Counted from the stretch's first letter, positions 7,549 to 15,447 are shown. The stretch: DNA of 37,532 bases from JBBKWJ01 sp037968895 (GCA_037968895.1 JBBKWJ010000024.1:1-37532); one strand, 5' to 3'. The notes: generated by a model not told the origin, from the sequence alone. Program-made: numbers and translations.

Positions 7549-8013
7549 ATGTCAAGCGAAGCCGCCCCACTCATCACGACCATCCGGTCCGATCTCACGA
7601 CCGCCATGAAGGCACGCGACGCCGTGTCGATGCGAACCCTTCGTGCGATCATTGCCGCCGTACAAGAAGCCGAGACGTCGGGCTCCGAGGCAGTCACGCT
7701 TGACGATGCCGGCGTGCAGAAGGTAATTGCGGCACAGGCCAAGCGCCGAGTCGAGGCCGCCGAGGCATTCGATTCTGGCGACCGCCCTGAGCAAGCAGCC
7801 GCTGAGCGGGCCGAGCTTGTGGTGCTCGAGTCGTACCTTCCTGCTGGTCTGAGTGACGACGAACTCGTTGCTATTGTTGAGTCGGCACTCGCCGCTAGCG
7901 GTTTCACGACGAAGGCCGATATGGGTGCCGCCATGAAGGCCGTCAATGCAGAGGTCGCAGGTCGAGCCGATGGCCGCACGGTCGCCGAGCTTGTTAAGGC
8001 TCGACTGGCGTAG
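7549..8013 (+). CDS. GatB/YqeY domain protein
   Basis: A 154-residue YqeY-like protein, the normal length for stand-alone members. It has the N-terminal helical region (LITTIRSDLTTAMKARD, then MRTLRAIIAAVQ) and the C-terminal tail resembling the GatB/aspartyl-tRNA amidotransferase helical domain (ADMGAAMKAVNAEVAGRADG, then VAELVKARL). The GatB tail domain is thought to recognise tRNA, but the role of the free-standing protein is not established. A good ribosome-binding site (AGGAG, 8 nt before the ATG) fixes the start. Its last 20 bp overlap the end of paaX on the opposite strand. Confidence 0.88.
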   Translation: MSSEAAPLITTIRSDLTTAMKARDAVSMRTLRAIIAAVQEAETSGSEAVTLDDAGVQKVIAAQAKRRVEAAEAFDSGDRPEQAAAERAELVVLESYLPAGLSDDELVAIVESALAASGFTTKADMGAAMKAVNAEVAGRADGRTVAELVKARLA

Positions 8014-8881
8014 CGAAACGGCCAGCGGGTGCGGCCGAAAGCTGCCAGTCGTCGGCGAGCCACTTGTTCGCAGCGTCGTTGACTCTGCCGAAGATCTTGG
8101 CTGCCAATGCGTACGCGTCGCCCCCATCCCAGCCGGTGGGAAGCAGAGCCTCTGGCAGGGCCGGGTCAGCAAGACGAGCTCGTCGAAAGTCGTGGACCAA
8201 CATGGTTCGGATCAGGAAGGCCTCTTGGCCGGTAGCCGCCTGGCCCACACCGTCCCGACCCCAGGTTTGGACGAACGACCCATAGCTGGCGATCGAGTCA
8301 GCAAGGCCGAAGTCGGCCGCGAATGATGCCTGATCGACTAACGCCGTGAGGTCAGCGAACCGTGCCGTTGCCGTCGGAGGGCACGATGCAAGGGCCGAGC
8401 GTCTAGCTGCAGACTCGACATCGTCGACAGTTGCCGTTGGCGAGCCAAACACGCCGGCTGCGAGCTGACCGAACCCAAGCCATCTCAGGGCCGCTACGAA
8501 ACTTGGCTTTGCGTCGTCATCAAGCTGATCGGTGTTCGAGAGCACGATGGTCCAGTCGCCGTTCCAATCGTCGACTGGCGGGTGGTAGATACGCCGCTCG
8601 GCGGCGGCGAACTCTTGCCTGCCTGTTGGCGAAAGCGAATAGCGACTGCGGCGTCCAACCCGCTCGGTGTCGAACCAGCCTTCGGTACCGAGCCGATAGA
8701 TCGAGGTCCGAACGAGCCGATCGGAGAACGCAAACGGCTCGACGAGCTTGATGAGGTCGCCGAGCCATACCACACCGCCGGCCGGTGCGATCGAGTCGCC
8801 GAAGACCGTCACGAGTAGTGATCGAGCGGAAATCTCGGGTTGCGCGCCGTAGGCGGCCGCTTGGTCGACAATCGGTGTCAT
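7994..8881 (-). CDS. paaX: PaaX family transcriptional repressor of phenylacetate catabolism
   Basis: A 295-residue protein, the usual PaaX length. The N-terminal winged helix (about 15-85) contains SARSLLVTVFGDS, LVEPFAFSDRLVRTSIYRL and GWFDTERVGRRSRYSL, conserved among PaaX proteins. The central and C-terminal parts (WTIVLSNTD; LLPTGWDGGDAYALAAKIF) match the PaaX effector domain. In known systems PaaX represses the paa genes and is released by phenylacetyl-CoA. The start at 8881 is chosen over an in-frame codon at 9049, because the longer version would run through the operator and into paaA; a TATCAT -10 box lies 6 nt upstream of 8881. It is divergent from paaABCDE, which is the classic arrangement. 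Confidence 0.92.
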   Translation of the reverse strand: MTPIVDQAAAYGAQPEISARSLLVTVFGDSIAPAGGVVWLGDLIKLVEPFAFSDRLVRTSIYRLGTEGWFDTERVGRRSRYSLSPTGRQEFAAAERRIYHPPVDDWNGDWTIVLSNTDQLDDDAKPSFVAALRWLGFGQLAAGVFGSPTATVDDVESAARRSALASCPPTATARFADLTALVDQASFAADFGLADSIASYGSFVQTWGRDGVGQAATGQEAFLIRTMLVHDFRRARLADPALPEALLPTGWDGGDAYALAAKIFGRVNDAANKWLADDWQLSAAPAGRFATPVEP

Positions 8882-8885
8882 AAAA

Positions 8886-8931
8886 ATATGATACACAAGA
8901 CTTGCCAAATGGCAAGGAATGAGTATCATAT
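8886..8931. promoter_or_regulatory. Symmetric divergent promoter/operator between paaX and paaA
   Basis: A 46-bp dyad centred between 8908 and 8909. The outer arms are perfect 9-bp repeats (ATATGATAC at 8886-8894, GTATCATAT at 8923-8931). The inner arms are perfect 7-bp repeats (CTTGCCA at 8901-8907, TGGCAAG at 8910-8916). Each strand reads TTGCCA, 16 nt, TATCAT, so the inner arms supply both -35 boxes and the outer arms both -10 boxes. The paaX box is 6 nt from its ATG (leaderless). The paaA box is about 29 nt from its ATG, with a GGAGGAG Shine-Dalgarno between. The outer arm resembles the TGATTC core reported for E. coli PaaX sites, so a PaaX operator is likely by inference. Confidence 0.75.
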
Positions 8932-8958
8932 TGTCAGACGAGGTATGAGGAGGAGTGG

Positions 8959-9909
8959 ATGGCAAACGAGCTATCGCATGAAGAGCGGTTCGAGGCGATT
9001 CTGGCTGCTGACCAGAAGATTGAGCCACGAGACTGGATGCCAGAGGCATATCGCAAGACGATGATCCGCCAAATATCTCAGCACGCCCACTCTGAGGTCA
9101 TCGGTCAACAGCCTGAAGGCAACTGGATTACTCGCGCTCCCACCTTGCGCCGCAAGGCGATTCTTATGGCCAAGGTGCAAGATGAAGCGGGCCACGGGCT
9201 CTACCTCTACTCCGCAGCCGAGACCCTCGGTATCGCTCGTGATGAACTCAATGAACTGCTCCATAGCGGGCGGCAGAAATACTCGTCGATCTTCAACTAC
9301 CCAACTCTGAGTTGGGCCGACATGGGAGCGATTGGATGGCTTGTCGATGGCGCCGCGATCACCAACCAGGTGATGCTCACTCGTACGTCGTACGGGCCGT
9401 ACTCCCGGGCGATGATCAGGGTCTGTAAGGAAGAATCGTTTCATCAGCGCCAGGGCTACGAGATCATGATTGCGCTTGCCAATGGCACCCCTGCACAACA
9501 CGAGATGGCGCAGGACGCTCTCAATCGCTTCTGGTGGCCCTCGATCTCCATGTTCGGTCCGCCTGACGACCAATCACCAAACACTGAGCAATCGATGGCC
9601 TGGAAGATCAAGCTCGAGACCAACGACGCGTTGCGTCAGCGGTTCATCGACATGACGGTTCCGCAGGCCGAGTTCCTCGGTCTCACTATCCCCGATCCCG
9701 ATCTCAAGTGGAACGAAGAGACGAAGCACTACGACTTCGGTGACATCGATTGGGACGACTTCTGGCAGGTCGTGAAGGGCAACGGGCCCTGCAACCGAGA
9801 ACGAATGGCCCATAAGCAGAAGGCATGGGACGACGGCGCCTGGGTGCGAGAAGCGGCTATGGCTCACGCCAGCAAGCAACACGACCGCACGCTCGCGGCA
9901 ACGGCTTAG
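8959..9909 (+). CDS. paaA: 1,2-phenylacetyl-CoA epoxidase, catalytic subunit A
   Basis: PaaA is the di-iron catalytic subunit of the multicomponent monooxygenase that converts phenylacetyl-CoA to its ring-1,2-epoxide. At 316 residues it has the family length. The ferritin-like iron ligands are recognisable in two ExxH-type motifs: QDEAGHGLYLYSAAETLG and KEESFHQRQGYEIM. Other conserved blocks are DWMPEAYRKTMIRQISQHAHSE-type N-terminal sequence and RQKYSSIFNYPTLSWADMG. The ATG at 8959 follows a strong GGAGGAG ribosome-binding site. It is the first gene of paaABCDE and is probably controlled by the divergent PaaX repressor. Confidence 0.97.
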   Translation: MANELSHEERFEAILAADQKIEPRDWMPEAYRKTMIRQISQHAHSEVIGQQPEGNWITRAPTLRRKAILMAKVQDEAGHGLYLYSAAETLGIARDELNELLHSGRQKYSSIFNYPTLSWADMGAIGWLVDGAAITNQVMLTRTSYGPYSRAMIRVCKEESFHQRQGYEIMIALANGTPAQHEMAQDALNRFWWPSISMFGPPDDQSPNTEQSMAWKIKLETNDALRQRFIDMTVPQAEFLGLTIPDPDLKWNEETKHYDFGDIDWDDFWQVVKGNGPCNRERMAHKQKAWDDGAWVREAAMAHASKQHDRTLAATA

Positions 9910-9918
9910 GAGATACGC

Positions 9919-10251
9919 ATGAGTTACGAAGTACCACTTATCGAAGGCGAGACCGAGGCCGAGCTGAAAGGCACGGCCGGCGGCTATCCCCTGTGGGAGG
10001 TGTTCGTTCGGGCGTCCCGCGGGCTTAACCACGTACACGTCGGATCCGTTCACGCATCCGATGTCGACACCGCTCTGCAGAACGCACGAGACGTCTACAC
10101 CCGTCGTAGCGAAGGGGTCAGTCTCTGGGTTGTGCCGTCGGCCGCAATCTCCGCTTCTGAGCCACACGATCAGGACGCATGGTTCGACTCGCCGAAGGCC
10201 TACCGCCATCCGACGTTCTACGAGATCCCTGAAGCGATCGGACACATGTGA
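9919..10251 (+). CDS. paaB: 1,2-phenylacetyl-CoA epoxidase subunit B
   Basis: A 110-residue PaaB. The sequence WEVFVRASRGLNHVHVGSVHASD followed by ALQNARDVYTRRSEGVSLWVVP is diagnostic for the family. PaaB is a small structural or regulatory subunit thought to bridge the PaaAC hetero-oligomer and the electron-transfer chain. The gene begins 9 nt after paaA, and its stop overlaps the GTG start of paaC (GTGA), so translation is coupled. The hydrophilic C-terminal end (FDSPKAYRHPTFYEIPE) is typical. Confidence 0.96.
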   Translation: MSYEVPLIEGETEAELKGTAGGYPLWEVFVRASRGLNHVHVGSVHASDVDTALQNARDVYTRRSEGVSLWVVPSAAISASEPHDQDAWFDSPKAYRHPTFYEIPEAIGHM

Positions 10252-11000
10252 GCAGCGCACTCGTTACCTATCTGCTGCGTCTGGCTGACGACAACCTCAT
10301 TCTTGGGCAACGCCTCGGTGCGCTTGTCTCGCGGATGCCTGACCTCGAGGAAGACATCGCTGTTGCGAATGTGGGGCTCGACCACATTGGGCAGGCCAGA
10401 CACCTCCTGGCCTACGCCGCTCAGGTCGAAGACGCCGGTCGCGACGAAGACGATTTGGCGATGCTTCGTGACGAGCGCTCGATCCTCAGCTCAGTTCTTG
10501 TGGAGCAGCCCGACGTCGACTTTGCGCACACAATGGCACGCCAGCTATTCGTCGACGCCTATCAGGTGCCGCTCTACCGGGCGCTCTCGCAAAGCTCAGA
10601 CCAGACGCTTGCTGGCATCGCCCAGAAGGCACTGAAGGAGGCCGACTATCACCTCCGTCGTTCCGCTACTTGGGTCGTCCGTCTTGGAGACGGAACCGAA
10701 GAGAGCCACAACCGGATGCAAGCTGGCATTGTCGAGATGTGGAAGTACGTCGACGACCTCTTCGTAACTGACGAGGTCGAGGCCGAACTCGTGGCAGCAG
10801 GTATCGCAGCAGACGCAACCGCTTTGCGAGCGTCGTTCGATACCACGGTCGCCGAGGTCCTGGCTGAGGCAACGCTCGAACTGCCAGATGACTCCTATCA
10901 GCGGACTGGTGGCCGAACCGGCTTCCACACCGAGCATCTCGGCCACCTCCTGCCAGAGATGCAGTCGCTCTATCGGGCCCATCAAGGTGCCGAATGGTGA
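10248..11000 (+). CDS. paaC: 1,2-phenylacetyl-CoA epoxidase subunit C
   Basis: A 250-residue PaaC, the ferritin-fold partner of PaaA that lacks catalytic activity but is needed for substrate binding and structure. Conserved features include LADDNLILGQRLGALVSRMPDLEED-type N-terminal helices, NVGLDHIGQARHLL, and KEADYHLRRSATWVVRLGDGTEES. The start is GTG at 10248, overlapping the paaB stop by 4 nt; translation from this codon begins MSSALVTYLL. Its 3' end overlaps the start of paaD by a few bases, continuing the coupled operon. Confidence 0.96.
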   Translation: MSSALVTYLLRLADDNLILGQRLGALVSRMPDLEEDIAVANVGLDHIGQARHLLAYAAQVEDAGRDEDDLAMLRDERSILSSVLVEQPDVDFAHTMARQLFVDAYQVPLYRALSQSSDQTLAGIAQKALKEADYHLRRSATWVVRLGDGTEESHNRMQAGIVEMWKYVDDLFVTDEVEAELVAAGIAADATALRASFDTTVAEVLAEATLELPDDSYQRTGGRTGFHTEHLGHLLPEMQSLYRAHQGAEW

Positions 11001-11533
11001 TGGCTCCTTCCGTACCCTCCTTCGATGGGCGCTCTCCTGACGAGATCTCGTTTGAAGAGATCTGCGACGCGGTTGGCCGCGTCCCAGATCCCGAGGTTCC
11101 TGTTCTCACGATTGAGGACCTCGGTGTTCTTCGCAACATCGAGCAGCTCGACGGCAAAATCGTCGTCACGCTCACACCGACCTACTCGGGATGCCCCGCA
11201 ATGAAGTACATCGATGATGGTGTGCGCTCGGTGCTCGCCGAGGCTGGCCACACCGATGCCATTGTCAACACTGTTTTCAGTCCCGCTTGGACCACCGAGT
11301 GGATGTCTCAAGAAGGCAAAGAAAAGCTCGTCGCCTATGGCATTGCGGCTCCTCATAGCGTGAGTGCCGCGCCCACCGGGTCGGTCATGTTCACTCGTCG
11401 CCGACCAGTCGCCTGCCCCCAATGCGGATCGACAGATACATCGGTTATAAGCGAGTTTGGCTCCACCGCATGCAAGGCGCTCTACAGATGTAAGTCGTGC
11501 AGCGAACCATTCGATTACTTCAAGGAGATCTAG
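10994..11533 (+). CDS. paaD: 1,2-phenylacetyl-CoA epoxidase assembly subunit D
   Basis: A 179-residue PaaD with an N-terminal MIP18/DUF59 domain (about 20-110: VPDPEVPVLTIEDLGVLRNI; LTPTYSGCPAMKYIDDGVR) and a C-terminal cysteine-rich zinc- or iron-binding end with two CxxC pairs (CPQC and CKSC, plus a Cys in TACKALYRC). PaaD is required in vivo and is thought to mature the iron-sulfur or di-iron centres of the complex. Alternative starts at 10997 (GTG) and 11000 (ATG, giving a TGATG overlap with paaC) are equally possible and change only the first two residues. paaE begins immediately after the stop. Confidence 0.95.
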   Translation: MVMAPSVPSFDGRSPDEISFEEICDAVGRVPDPEVPVLTIEDLGVLRNIEQLDGKIVVTLTPTYSGCPAMKYIDDGVRSVLAEAGHTDAIVNTVFSPAWTTEWMSQEGKEKLVAYGIAAPHSVSAAPTGSVMFTRRRPVACPQCGSTDTSVISEFGSTACKALYRCKSCSEPFDYFKEI

Positions 11534-12613
11534 ATGAGCGTCGAATTTTACTCGCTCCCTGTCACCGTCAAGGACGAGACCGCCGACTCGGTCTCGGTCA
11601 CATTCGCGGTTCCTGATGACCTCCGCGACGTGTTTCGTCACAAGGCAGGACAACATGTAGTCCTGCGTCGAGAGATCGACGGTGAAGACATCCGCCGCTC
11701 CTACTCCATCTGCACCAGTGCCGGAAGCGACGAGTTGTGTGTCGGCATCAAGCGCATCCCCAACGGCGTGTTCTCCGCGTACGCCACTCAAGAGCTCAAA
11801 AATGGCGATGTCATCGATGTGTTGCCGCCTGTTGGCGAGTTTGTGCACGAGGTCGACCCCGACGCGGCCAACCACTATGTGGCGCTCGCCGCTGGCTCCG
11901 GCATCACCCCGATGCTGGCGATCGTAACGACCGTGCTCGAGACCGAACAAGCCAGCAGTTGCACTCTGATCTACGGCAATCGAACCACCCAGTCCATCAT
12001 GTTCCTCGAAGACATCGAAGCGCTGAAGAACCGGTTCCACGACCGCTTCCAGATCGTTCACGTTCTCAGTCGTGAGCCCCATGAGATCCCCCTGTTCCAA
12101 GGGCGCATCGACGCAGCCAAGATTCGATCCCTTGCTGCGAGTCTGATCGATGTTCCGTCCGTTGCCGGTTGGTACATGTGCGGGCCGCTTGAGATGATCG
12201 AATCAGTGAGTGAGACCCTTGGGTCGCTTGGCGTTGACGACGACAAGATTCACTACGAGTTGTTCTTCGATGAACGCATCGAGTCGATCCCCGATGTCGA
12301 AGACGACGCCGAGGGGCTCGTCACCATGACCGTCACGCTCGACGGCCGGAGCTCAGTGGTCAAGGTTGACCCAGACGGTCCATCGGTTCTCGACTATGCA
12401 CGATCGGTTCGGGCCGAAGTGCCGTTCGCGTGCAAGGGCGGCATGTGTGCCACCTGTAAGGCTGTCGTCACGAAGGGCAACGTGAGAATGGTCAAGAACT
12501 TTGCTCTCACCAAAGAAGAGGTTGATGGCGGCATGGTGTTGACGTGCCAGAGCCATCCAGTTGACGGCGACATCACTGTTTCCTTCGACGTCCACGGCGG
12601 CGTGGGGCGCTAG
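11534..12613 (+). CDS. paaE: 1,2-phenylacetyl-CoA epoxidase reductase subunit E
   Basis: PaaE passes electrons from NADPH to the PaaA di-iron centre. The 359-residue protein has an FAD domain with RRSYSICTS (about 55-63), an NAD(P) domain with LAAGSGITPMLAI and MCGPLEMI, and a C-terminal plant-type 2Fe-2S domain (about 265-359). That domain has the Cys cluster CKGGMCATC (C-x4-C-x2-C) and the fourth Cys in LTCQSHP. The start ATG directly abuts the paaD stop (TAGATG). It is the last paa gene here; no ring-opening (paaZ, paaG) or ligase (paaK) gene follows, so those steps must be encoded elsewhere. Confidence 0.96.
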   Translation: MSVEFYSLPVTVKDETADSVSVTFAVPDDLRDVFRHKAGQHVVLRREIDGEDIRRSYSICTSAGSDELCVGIKRIPNGVFSAYATQELKNGDVIDVLPPVGEFVHEVDPDAANHYVALAAGSGITPMLAIVTTVLETEQASSCTLIYGNRTTQSIMFLEDIEALKNRFHDRFQIVHVLSREPHEIPLFQGRIDAAKIRSLAASLIDVPSVAGWYMCGPLEMIESVSETLGSLGVDDDKIHYELFFDERIESIPDVEDDAEGLVTMTVTLDGRSSVVKVDPDGPSVLDYARSVRAEVPFACKGGMCATCKAVVTKGNVRMVKNFALTKEEVDGGMVLTCQSHPVDGDITVSFDVHGGVGR

Positions 12614-12618
12614 CGAAC

Positions 12619-12624
12619 TAGGGT
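12619..12624 (+). promoter_or_regulatory. Leaderless-type -10 box for the PCD-VOC gene
   Basis: TAGGGT, 6 nt before the ATG at 12631 and only 5 nt after the paaE stop. The gene therefore probably has its own transcript besides any read-through from the paa operon. Confidence 0.5.
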
Positions 12625-12630
12625 CGGCCC

Positions 12631-13299
12631 ATGCCCACCTTTGTTAGTGCAGAAGAGTTCAACGAGGCCGGTCTTGATGACTGGCGGTACATCCTCGGGT
12701 CGATTGAAGCGACATTTGTGGCTGCGTCGTTTGGCGCGGGCGCAAGCTTTGTTGCGTTGGTTGGAACGCTCGCCGATGCCCAGGATCACCACCCCGACAT
12801 CAGCCTTCGGTATCCGGGCGCGGCCAGGATCCGATTGACCACGCACTCTCATTCGGGTTTGACGAATCTCGATGTTGAGTTGGCCGAATCGATCTCACAA
12901 CTTGCTTCAGCGCATGGCTTGGCTACCGAACCAACAAAGGCCGAGCGCATCGAGATCGCGATTGATGCTCTCGATATCAACGCGATCCGACCCTTCTGGG
13001 CTGCCGTGCTTGGCTACCGCGAGGCGTCGGCTGCAGTTGACGGGATCGTGTACGACTTGGTTGACGCTGACGGAATCGGCCCTGCCATTTGGTTTCAGCA
13101 AATGGATGAATCCCGGCCGCAACGTAACCGCATCCACCTGGATGTGTCGGTGCCGCACGATGACGCCGAGGGCCGAGTTGCCGCCGCTATTGAGGCCGGC
13201 GGTGTGCTTCTATCCGATGCGAGAGCAAAGGCCTTCTGGGTACTCGCCGACGCCGAGGGCAACGAGGCGTGCGTCTGCACCTGGCAAGACCGCGGGTAA
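12631..13299 (+). CDS. Fusion of pterin-4a-carbinolamine dehydratase-like and VOC (glyoxalase-like) domains
   Basis: A 222-residue two-domain protein. Residues about 1-105 resemble pterin-4a-carbinolamine dehydratase: the active-site signature appears as DAQDHHPDISLRY, and the second conserved block as LTTHSHSGLTNLDVELA. Residues about 110-220 form a VOC/Glyoxalase_6 domain (IEIAIDALDINAIRPFWAAVLGY; PAIWFQQM; RIHLDVSV; WVLADAEGNEACVC). Such fusions are common in actinobacteria, where their substrate is unknown. A BH4 recycling role is unproven because no aromatic amino acid hydroxylase gene lies nearby. The start is supported by the adjacent -10 box. It sits in the same orientation right after paaE. 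Confidence 0.85.
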   Translation: MPTFVSAEEFNEAGLDDWRYILGSIEATFVAASFGAGASFVALVGTLADAQDHHPDISLRYPGAARIRLTTHSHSGLTNLDVELAESISQLASAHGLATEPTKAERIEIAIDALDINAIRPFWAAVLGYREASAAVDGIVYDLVDADGIGPAIWFQQMDESRPQRNRIHLDVSVPHDDAEGRVAAAIEAGGVLLSDARAKAFWVLADAEGNEACVCTWQDRG

Positions 13300-13373
13300 G
13301 CGACATGTAAACAGACTCTTAAGTACCGGCAACTGCGGCAACGATCGTGTGCTCCGACGGTTTCCGTTCATGA

Positions 13374-13388
13374 CGCCCTCTCAGGGCG
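13374..13388 (+). other. Small hairpin upstream of the spondin gene
   Basis: CGCCCT-CTC-AGGGCG, a 6-bp stem with a 3-nt loop, 36 nt before the ATG at 13425. It could be a terminator for the PCD-VOC gene or a structure in the spondin 5' leader. There is no T tract. The rest of the 125-nt gap between the two genes shows only a GAAAGG ribosome-binding site. Confidence 0.3.
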
Positions 13389-13424
13389 GTTCCCGCAACC
13401 GGCCATTGGCCGCGAAAGGTAGTC

Positions 13425-14741
13425 ATGAACAGGAAACTCAAAAAGTCAGCTGGAGTTGTCGGTTTGGCGCTCGGGGCACTCGTGCTCGCAGCGCCGCCGG
13501 CAAGCGCCGACCCTGGTCGATCCGAGAAACGAGGCGGCCAGGAGACAACATTCACGGTGACGATTGAGAACGTGAGCAACGGCTTCGACTATGCAGCGTC
13601 AGGGGCCTTCGCTAACCCTGATGGCAGCGACACGCCCGGGCCTGCATTTCCTGGCAGTAGTTATAGCTTTGATGTTTATGCCGCCCCTGGCGAACGACTC
13701 AGCTTCGCCACCATGCTCGTGCAGTCGAACGACTGGATAATTTCTCCGCTTGAGGCTGGGGTGTCGCTCTACGACGCCAACGGCGCACCGATCAGTGGCG
13801 ACATTACGAACCAGCTCTACGTCATTGATGCGGGTACCGAGGCTGACCAGCCACTTGGCGAAGGCGCCGATCAGGCCCCTCGGCAGTCTGGGCCAAACAC
13901 CGGTGCAACCGACCCGGACAACACGATTCGAGTTGTCGGGTCGGCTCCCTCGATTGAGTCGCTCGTCAACGCGTCAGTCGAGTCTGACGGCAACGGTCAC
14001 TTCACGGTGACGATCACGAATGTCTCGGGCGACAGTGCCGTGCCTGGTCCGCTTGCTCCCGGAGTTTTTGCCGTGCATCACCGTGATGGCCCGCTGTTCA
14101 CGCTCGGTCAACCTGACCGAGGCGAAGGTCTGGAGGCGCTGGCCGAGGACGGTAGCCCGGGCGATCTGGCGGCGGCGCTCGCCGGACGAACCGGTATCGC
14201 GACGCCGCTTGCTCCCGGCGTGTTTAGCGTCGGCCAACGGGTCGCTCCGCTGTATCGGATCGGTCGTCCCGATAAGGGACGAGGACTTGAGGCGTTAGCC
14301 GAGGACGGCGACGCTTCAGTTCTCGCCGGTTACCTCGCGAACCGCCCCGACCAAAGCGGCGTCTTCTCGACTCCTGCTGGCGCAAATGCTCCCGGACCGC
14401 TACTACCGGGCGAGGCATACACCTTTACTTTCACGGCCAAGCCTGGCCAGAAGCTAAATGTGGCGTCGATGTTTGTGCAGTCGAATGACTGGTTTTTCGG
14501 CACCGACGATTGGGGCATGGATCTGTTCCGCCGTGGTCACCCGCTTGATGGCAATGTCACCTCGGCGTTCCAGCTGATTGATGCGGGGACTGAGGTCGAT
14601 CAGGTACCAGGGTTCGGTGCAGACCAGCCGCTTCGTCAAGCAGGTCCTGATACCGGCGCCGCTGACGGAAATGACAGTGTGCGAGTCGTTGCCGACGACG
14701 TGGCTGACTACATCAAGGTGACGATCAGCCCCGCGAAATAG
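13425..14741 (+). CDS. Secreted spondin-domain protein with rearranged duplication
   Basis: A 438-residue exported protein. The signal peptide (about 1-28) ends PPASA before DPG. Two copies of a bacterial spondin-type domain follow. Copy 1 (about 40-170) contains FTVTIENVS, PGPAFPGSSYSF, FATMLVQSNDW, VIDAGTEADQ and APRQSGPNTGA. Copy 2 (about 188-430) repeats these (FTVTITNVS; PGPLLPGEAYTF; VASMFVQSNDW; LIDAGTEVDQ; LRQAGPDTGA). Copy 2 additionally holds a segment present twice in tandem, LAPGVFAVHHRDGPLFTLGQ and LAPGVFSVGQRVAPLYRIG, each followed by GLEALAEDG. Copy 1 lacks this segment. Bacterial spondin proteins are extracellular and of unknown function; adhesion is a guess. A convergent terminator follows. 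Confidence 0.85.
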   Translation: MNRKLKKSAGVVGLALGALVLAAPPASADPGRSEKRGGQETTFTVTIENVSNGFDYAASGAFANPDGSDTPGPAFPGSSYSFDVYAAPGERLSFATMLVQSNDWIISPLEAGVSLYDANGAPISGDITNQLYVIDAGTEADQPLGEGADQAPRQSGPNTGATDPDNTIRVVGSAPSIESLVNASVESDGNGHFTVTITNVSGDSAVPGPLAPGVFAVHHRDGPLFTLGQPDRGEGLEALAEDGSPGDLAAALAGRTGIATPLAPGVFSVGQRVAPLYRIGRPDKGRGLEALAEDGDASVLAGYLANRPDQSGVFSTPAGANAPGPLLPGEAYTFTFTAKPGQKLNVASMFVQSNDWFFGTDDWGMDLFRRGHPLDGNVTSAFQLIDAGTEVDQVPGFGADQPLRQAGPDTGAADGNDSVRVVADDVADYIKVTISPAK

Positions 14742-14771
14742 TCGACAGAACCCGCAAGGCGTGACGCCGGA

Positions 14772-14807
14772 GCGTAACACTGGGGTCTGCTTGTCCCGGT
14801 GTTACGC
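14772..14807. terminator. Bidirectional hairpin between the spondin and ABC ATPase genes
   Basis: The 13-nt arm 14772-14784 (GCGTAACACTGGG) pairs with 14795-14807 (CCCGGTGTTACGC), with one G-U pair and a 10-nt loop. It lies between two convergent stop codons (TAG at 14739-14741 and the minus-strand TAA at 14809-14811). There is no clear T tract on either side. Confidence 0.6.
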
Positions 14808-14808
14808 C

Positions 14809-15447
14809 TTAGGGGGTGAGGCTATGCGACGGCAGGTGGATGACGCGGTCGACGAAGTGATCTTGGTCGGCTTCGTCTTGAGTGACAATGATCGTTGGTG
14901 TGCCCGTCTCAGCCAGCCAGCCATCGAGGCAGGCGTGTACTGCATCTGAGGTCAAACGATCGAGGGCAACGAATGGTTCATCGAGCAGAAGCACCTCTGG
15001 TCCGGCCGCCAATGTCAATGCGAGTGCGGCTCGCTGGGCCTCGCCATTCGACAGAGTGTCCGCTGGTCGATAGATCACGTGCTCGCCGAGCGCAAGGGTG
15101 TGGAGCAAGCTGAGCGCACTGTCTGCCCCGATGACGGCTGCAATCGCGTCGAACGGCGTTGCCTCTGGCGCAAATACCGAGCGGAAGTTTTGGGGCAACA
15201 GCGCAACTGGGCGGAGATCAGCAGGCACGAAGCTGTCATGCGAGTCCCAGACGTTGGCGCCGTGTTGCACGATGCCGGAGGCGGCTCGCAGCTCACCGGC
15301 GACGAGACGAAGCAGCGAAGACTTACCCGTGCCGATATCGCCGGACACTGCGATGAGTTCACCACGAGCTAGCGAGAACGATGTGGACACGGCAAGTTCG
15401 CCAAGATCCATCGTCGCATCGACAACCAGCTCTCCTTCAAGATTCAT
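14809..15447 (-). CDS. Orphan ABC transporter ATP-binding protein with altered switch histidine
   Basis: A 212-residue ABC ATPase. Walker A is GDIGTGKS (36-43), the Q-loop is LLPQNF with Gln86, the signature is a variant LSNGE (132-136), and Walker B is LLLDEP (153-158). The H-loop reads VTQDEADQ, so Gln190 replaces the switch histidine found as VTHD in import ATPases of the ModC/PotA type. No permease gene lies nearby. The ATG at 15447 overlaps the stop of the upstream 84-residue gene (ATGA), which is why it is preferred over the longer in-frame start at 15558. It is co-directional with the helicase gene. It could work with a distant permease or as a regulatory ATPase. Confidence 0.82.
   Translation of the reverse strand: MNLEGELVVDATMDLGELAVSTSFSLARGELIAVSGDIGTGKSSLLRLVAGELRAASGIVQHGANVWDSHDSFVPADLRPVALLPQNFRSVFAPEATPFDAIAAVIGADSALSLLHTLALGEHVIYRPADTLSNGEAQRAALALTLAAGPEVLLLDEPFVALDRLTSDAVHACLDGWLAETGTPTIIVTQDEADQDHFVDRVIHLPSHSLTP

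Noticed and set aside
8881..9049. N-terminal extension of paaX to 9049
   Set aside because: It would read through the symmetric operator and into the paaA coding region; the ATG at 8881 matches family length and has its own -10 box.
10982..12100. Long open frame (372 codons) on the minus strand across paaD and paaE
   Set aside because: It lies antisense to two clearly recognised genes and its product has no family features; it is a codon-bias shadow.
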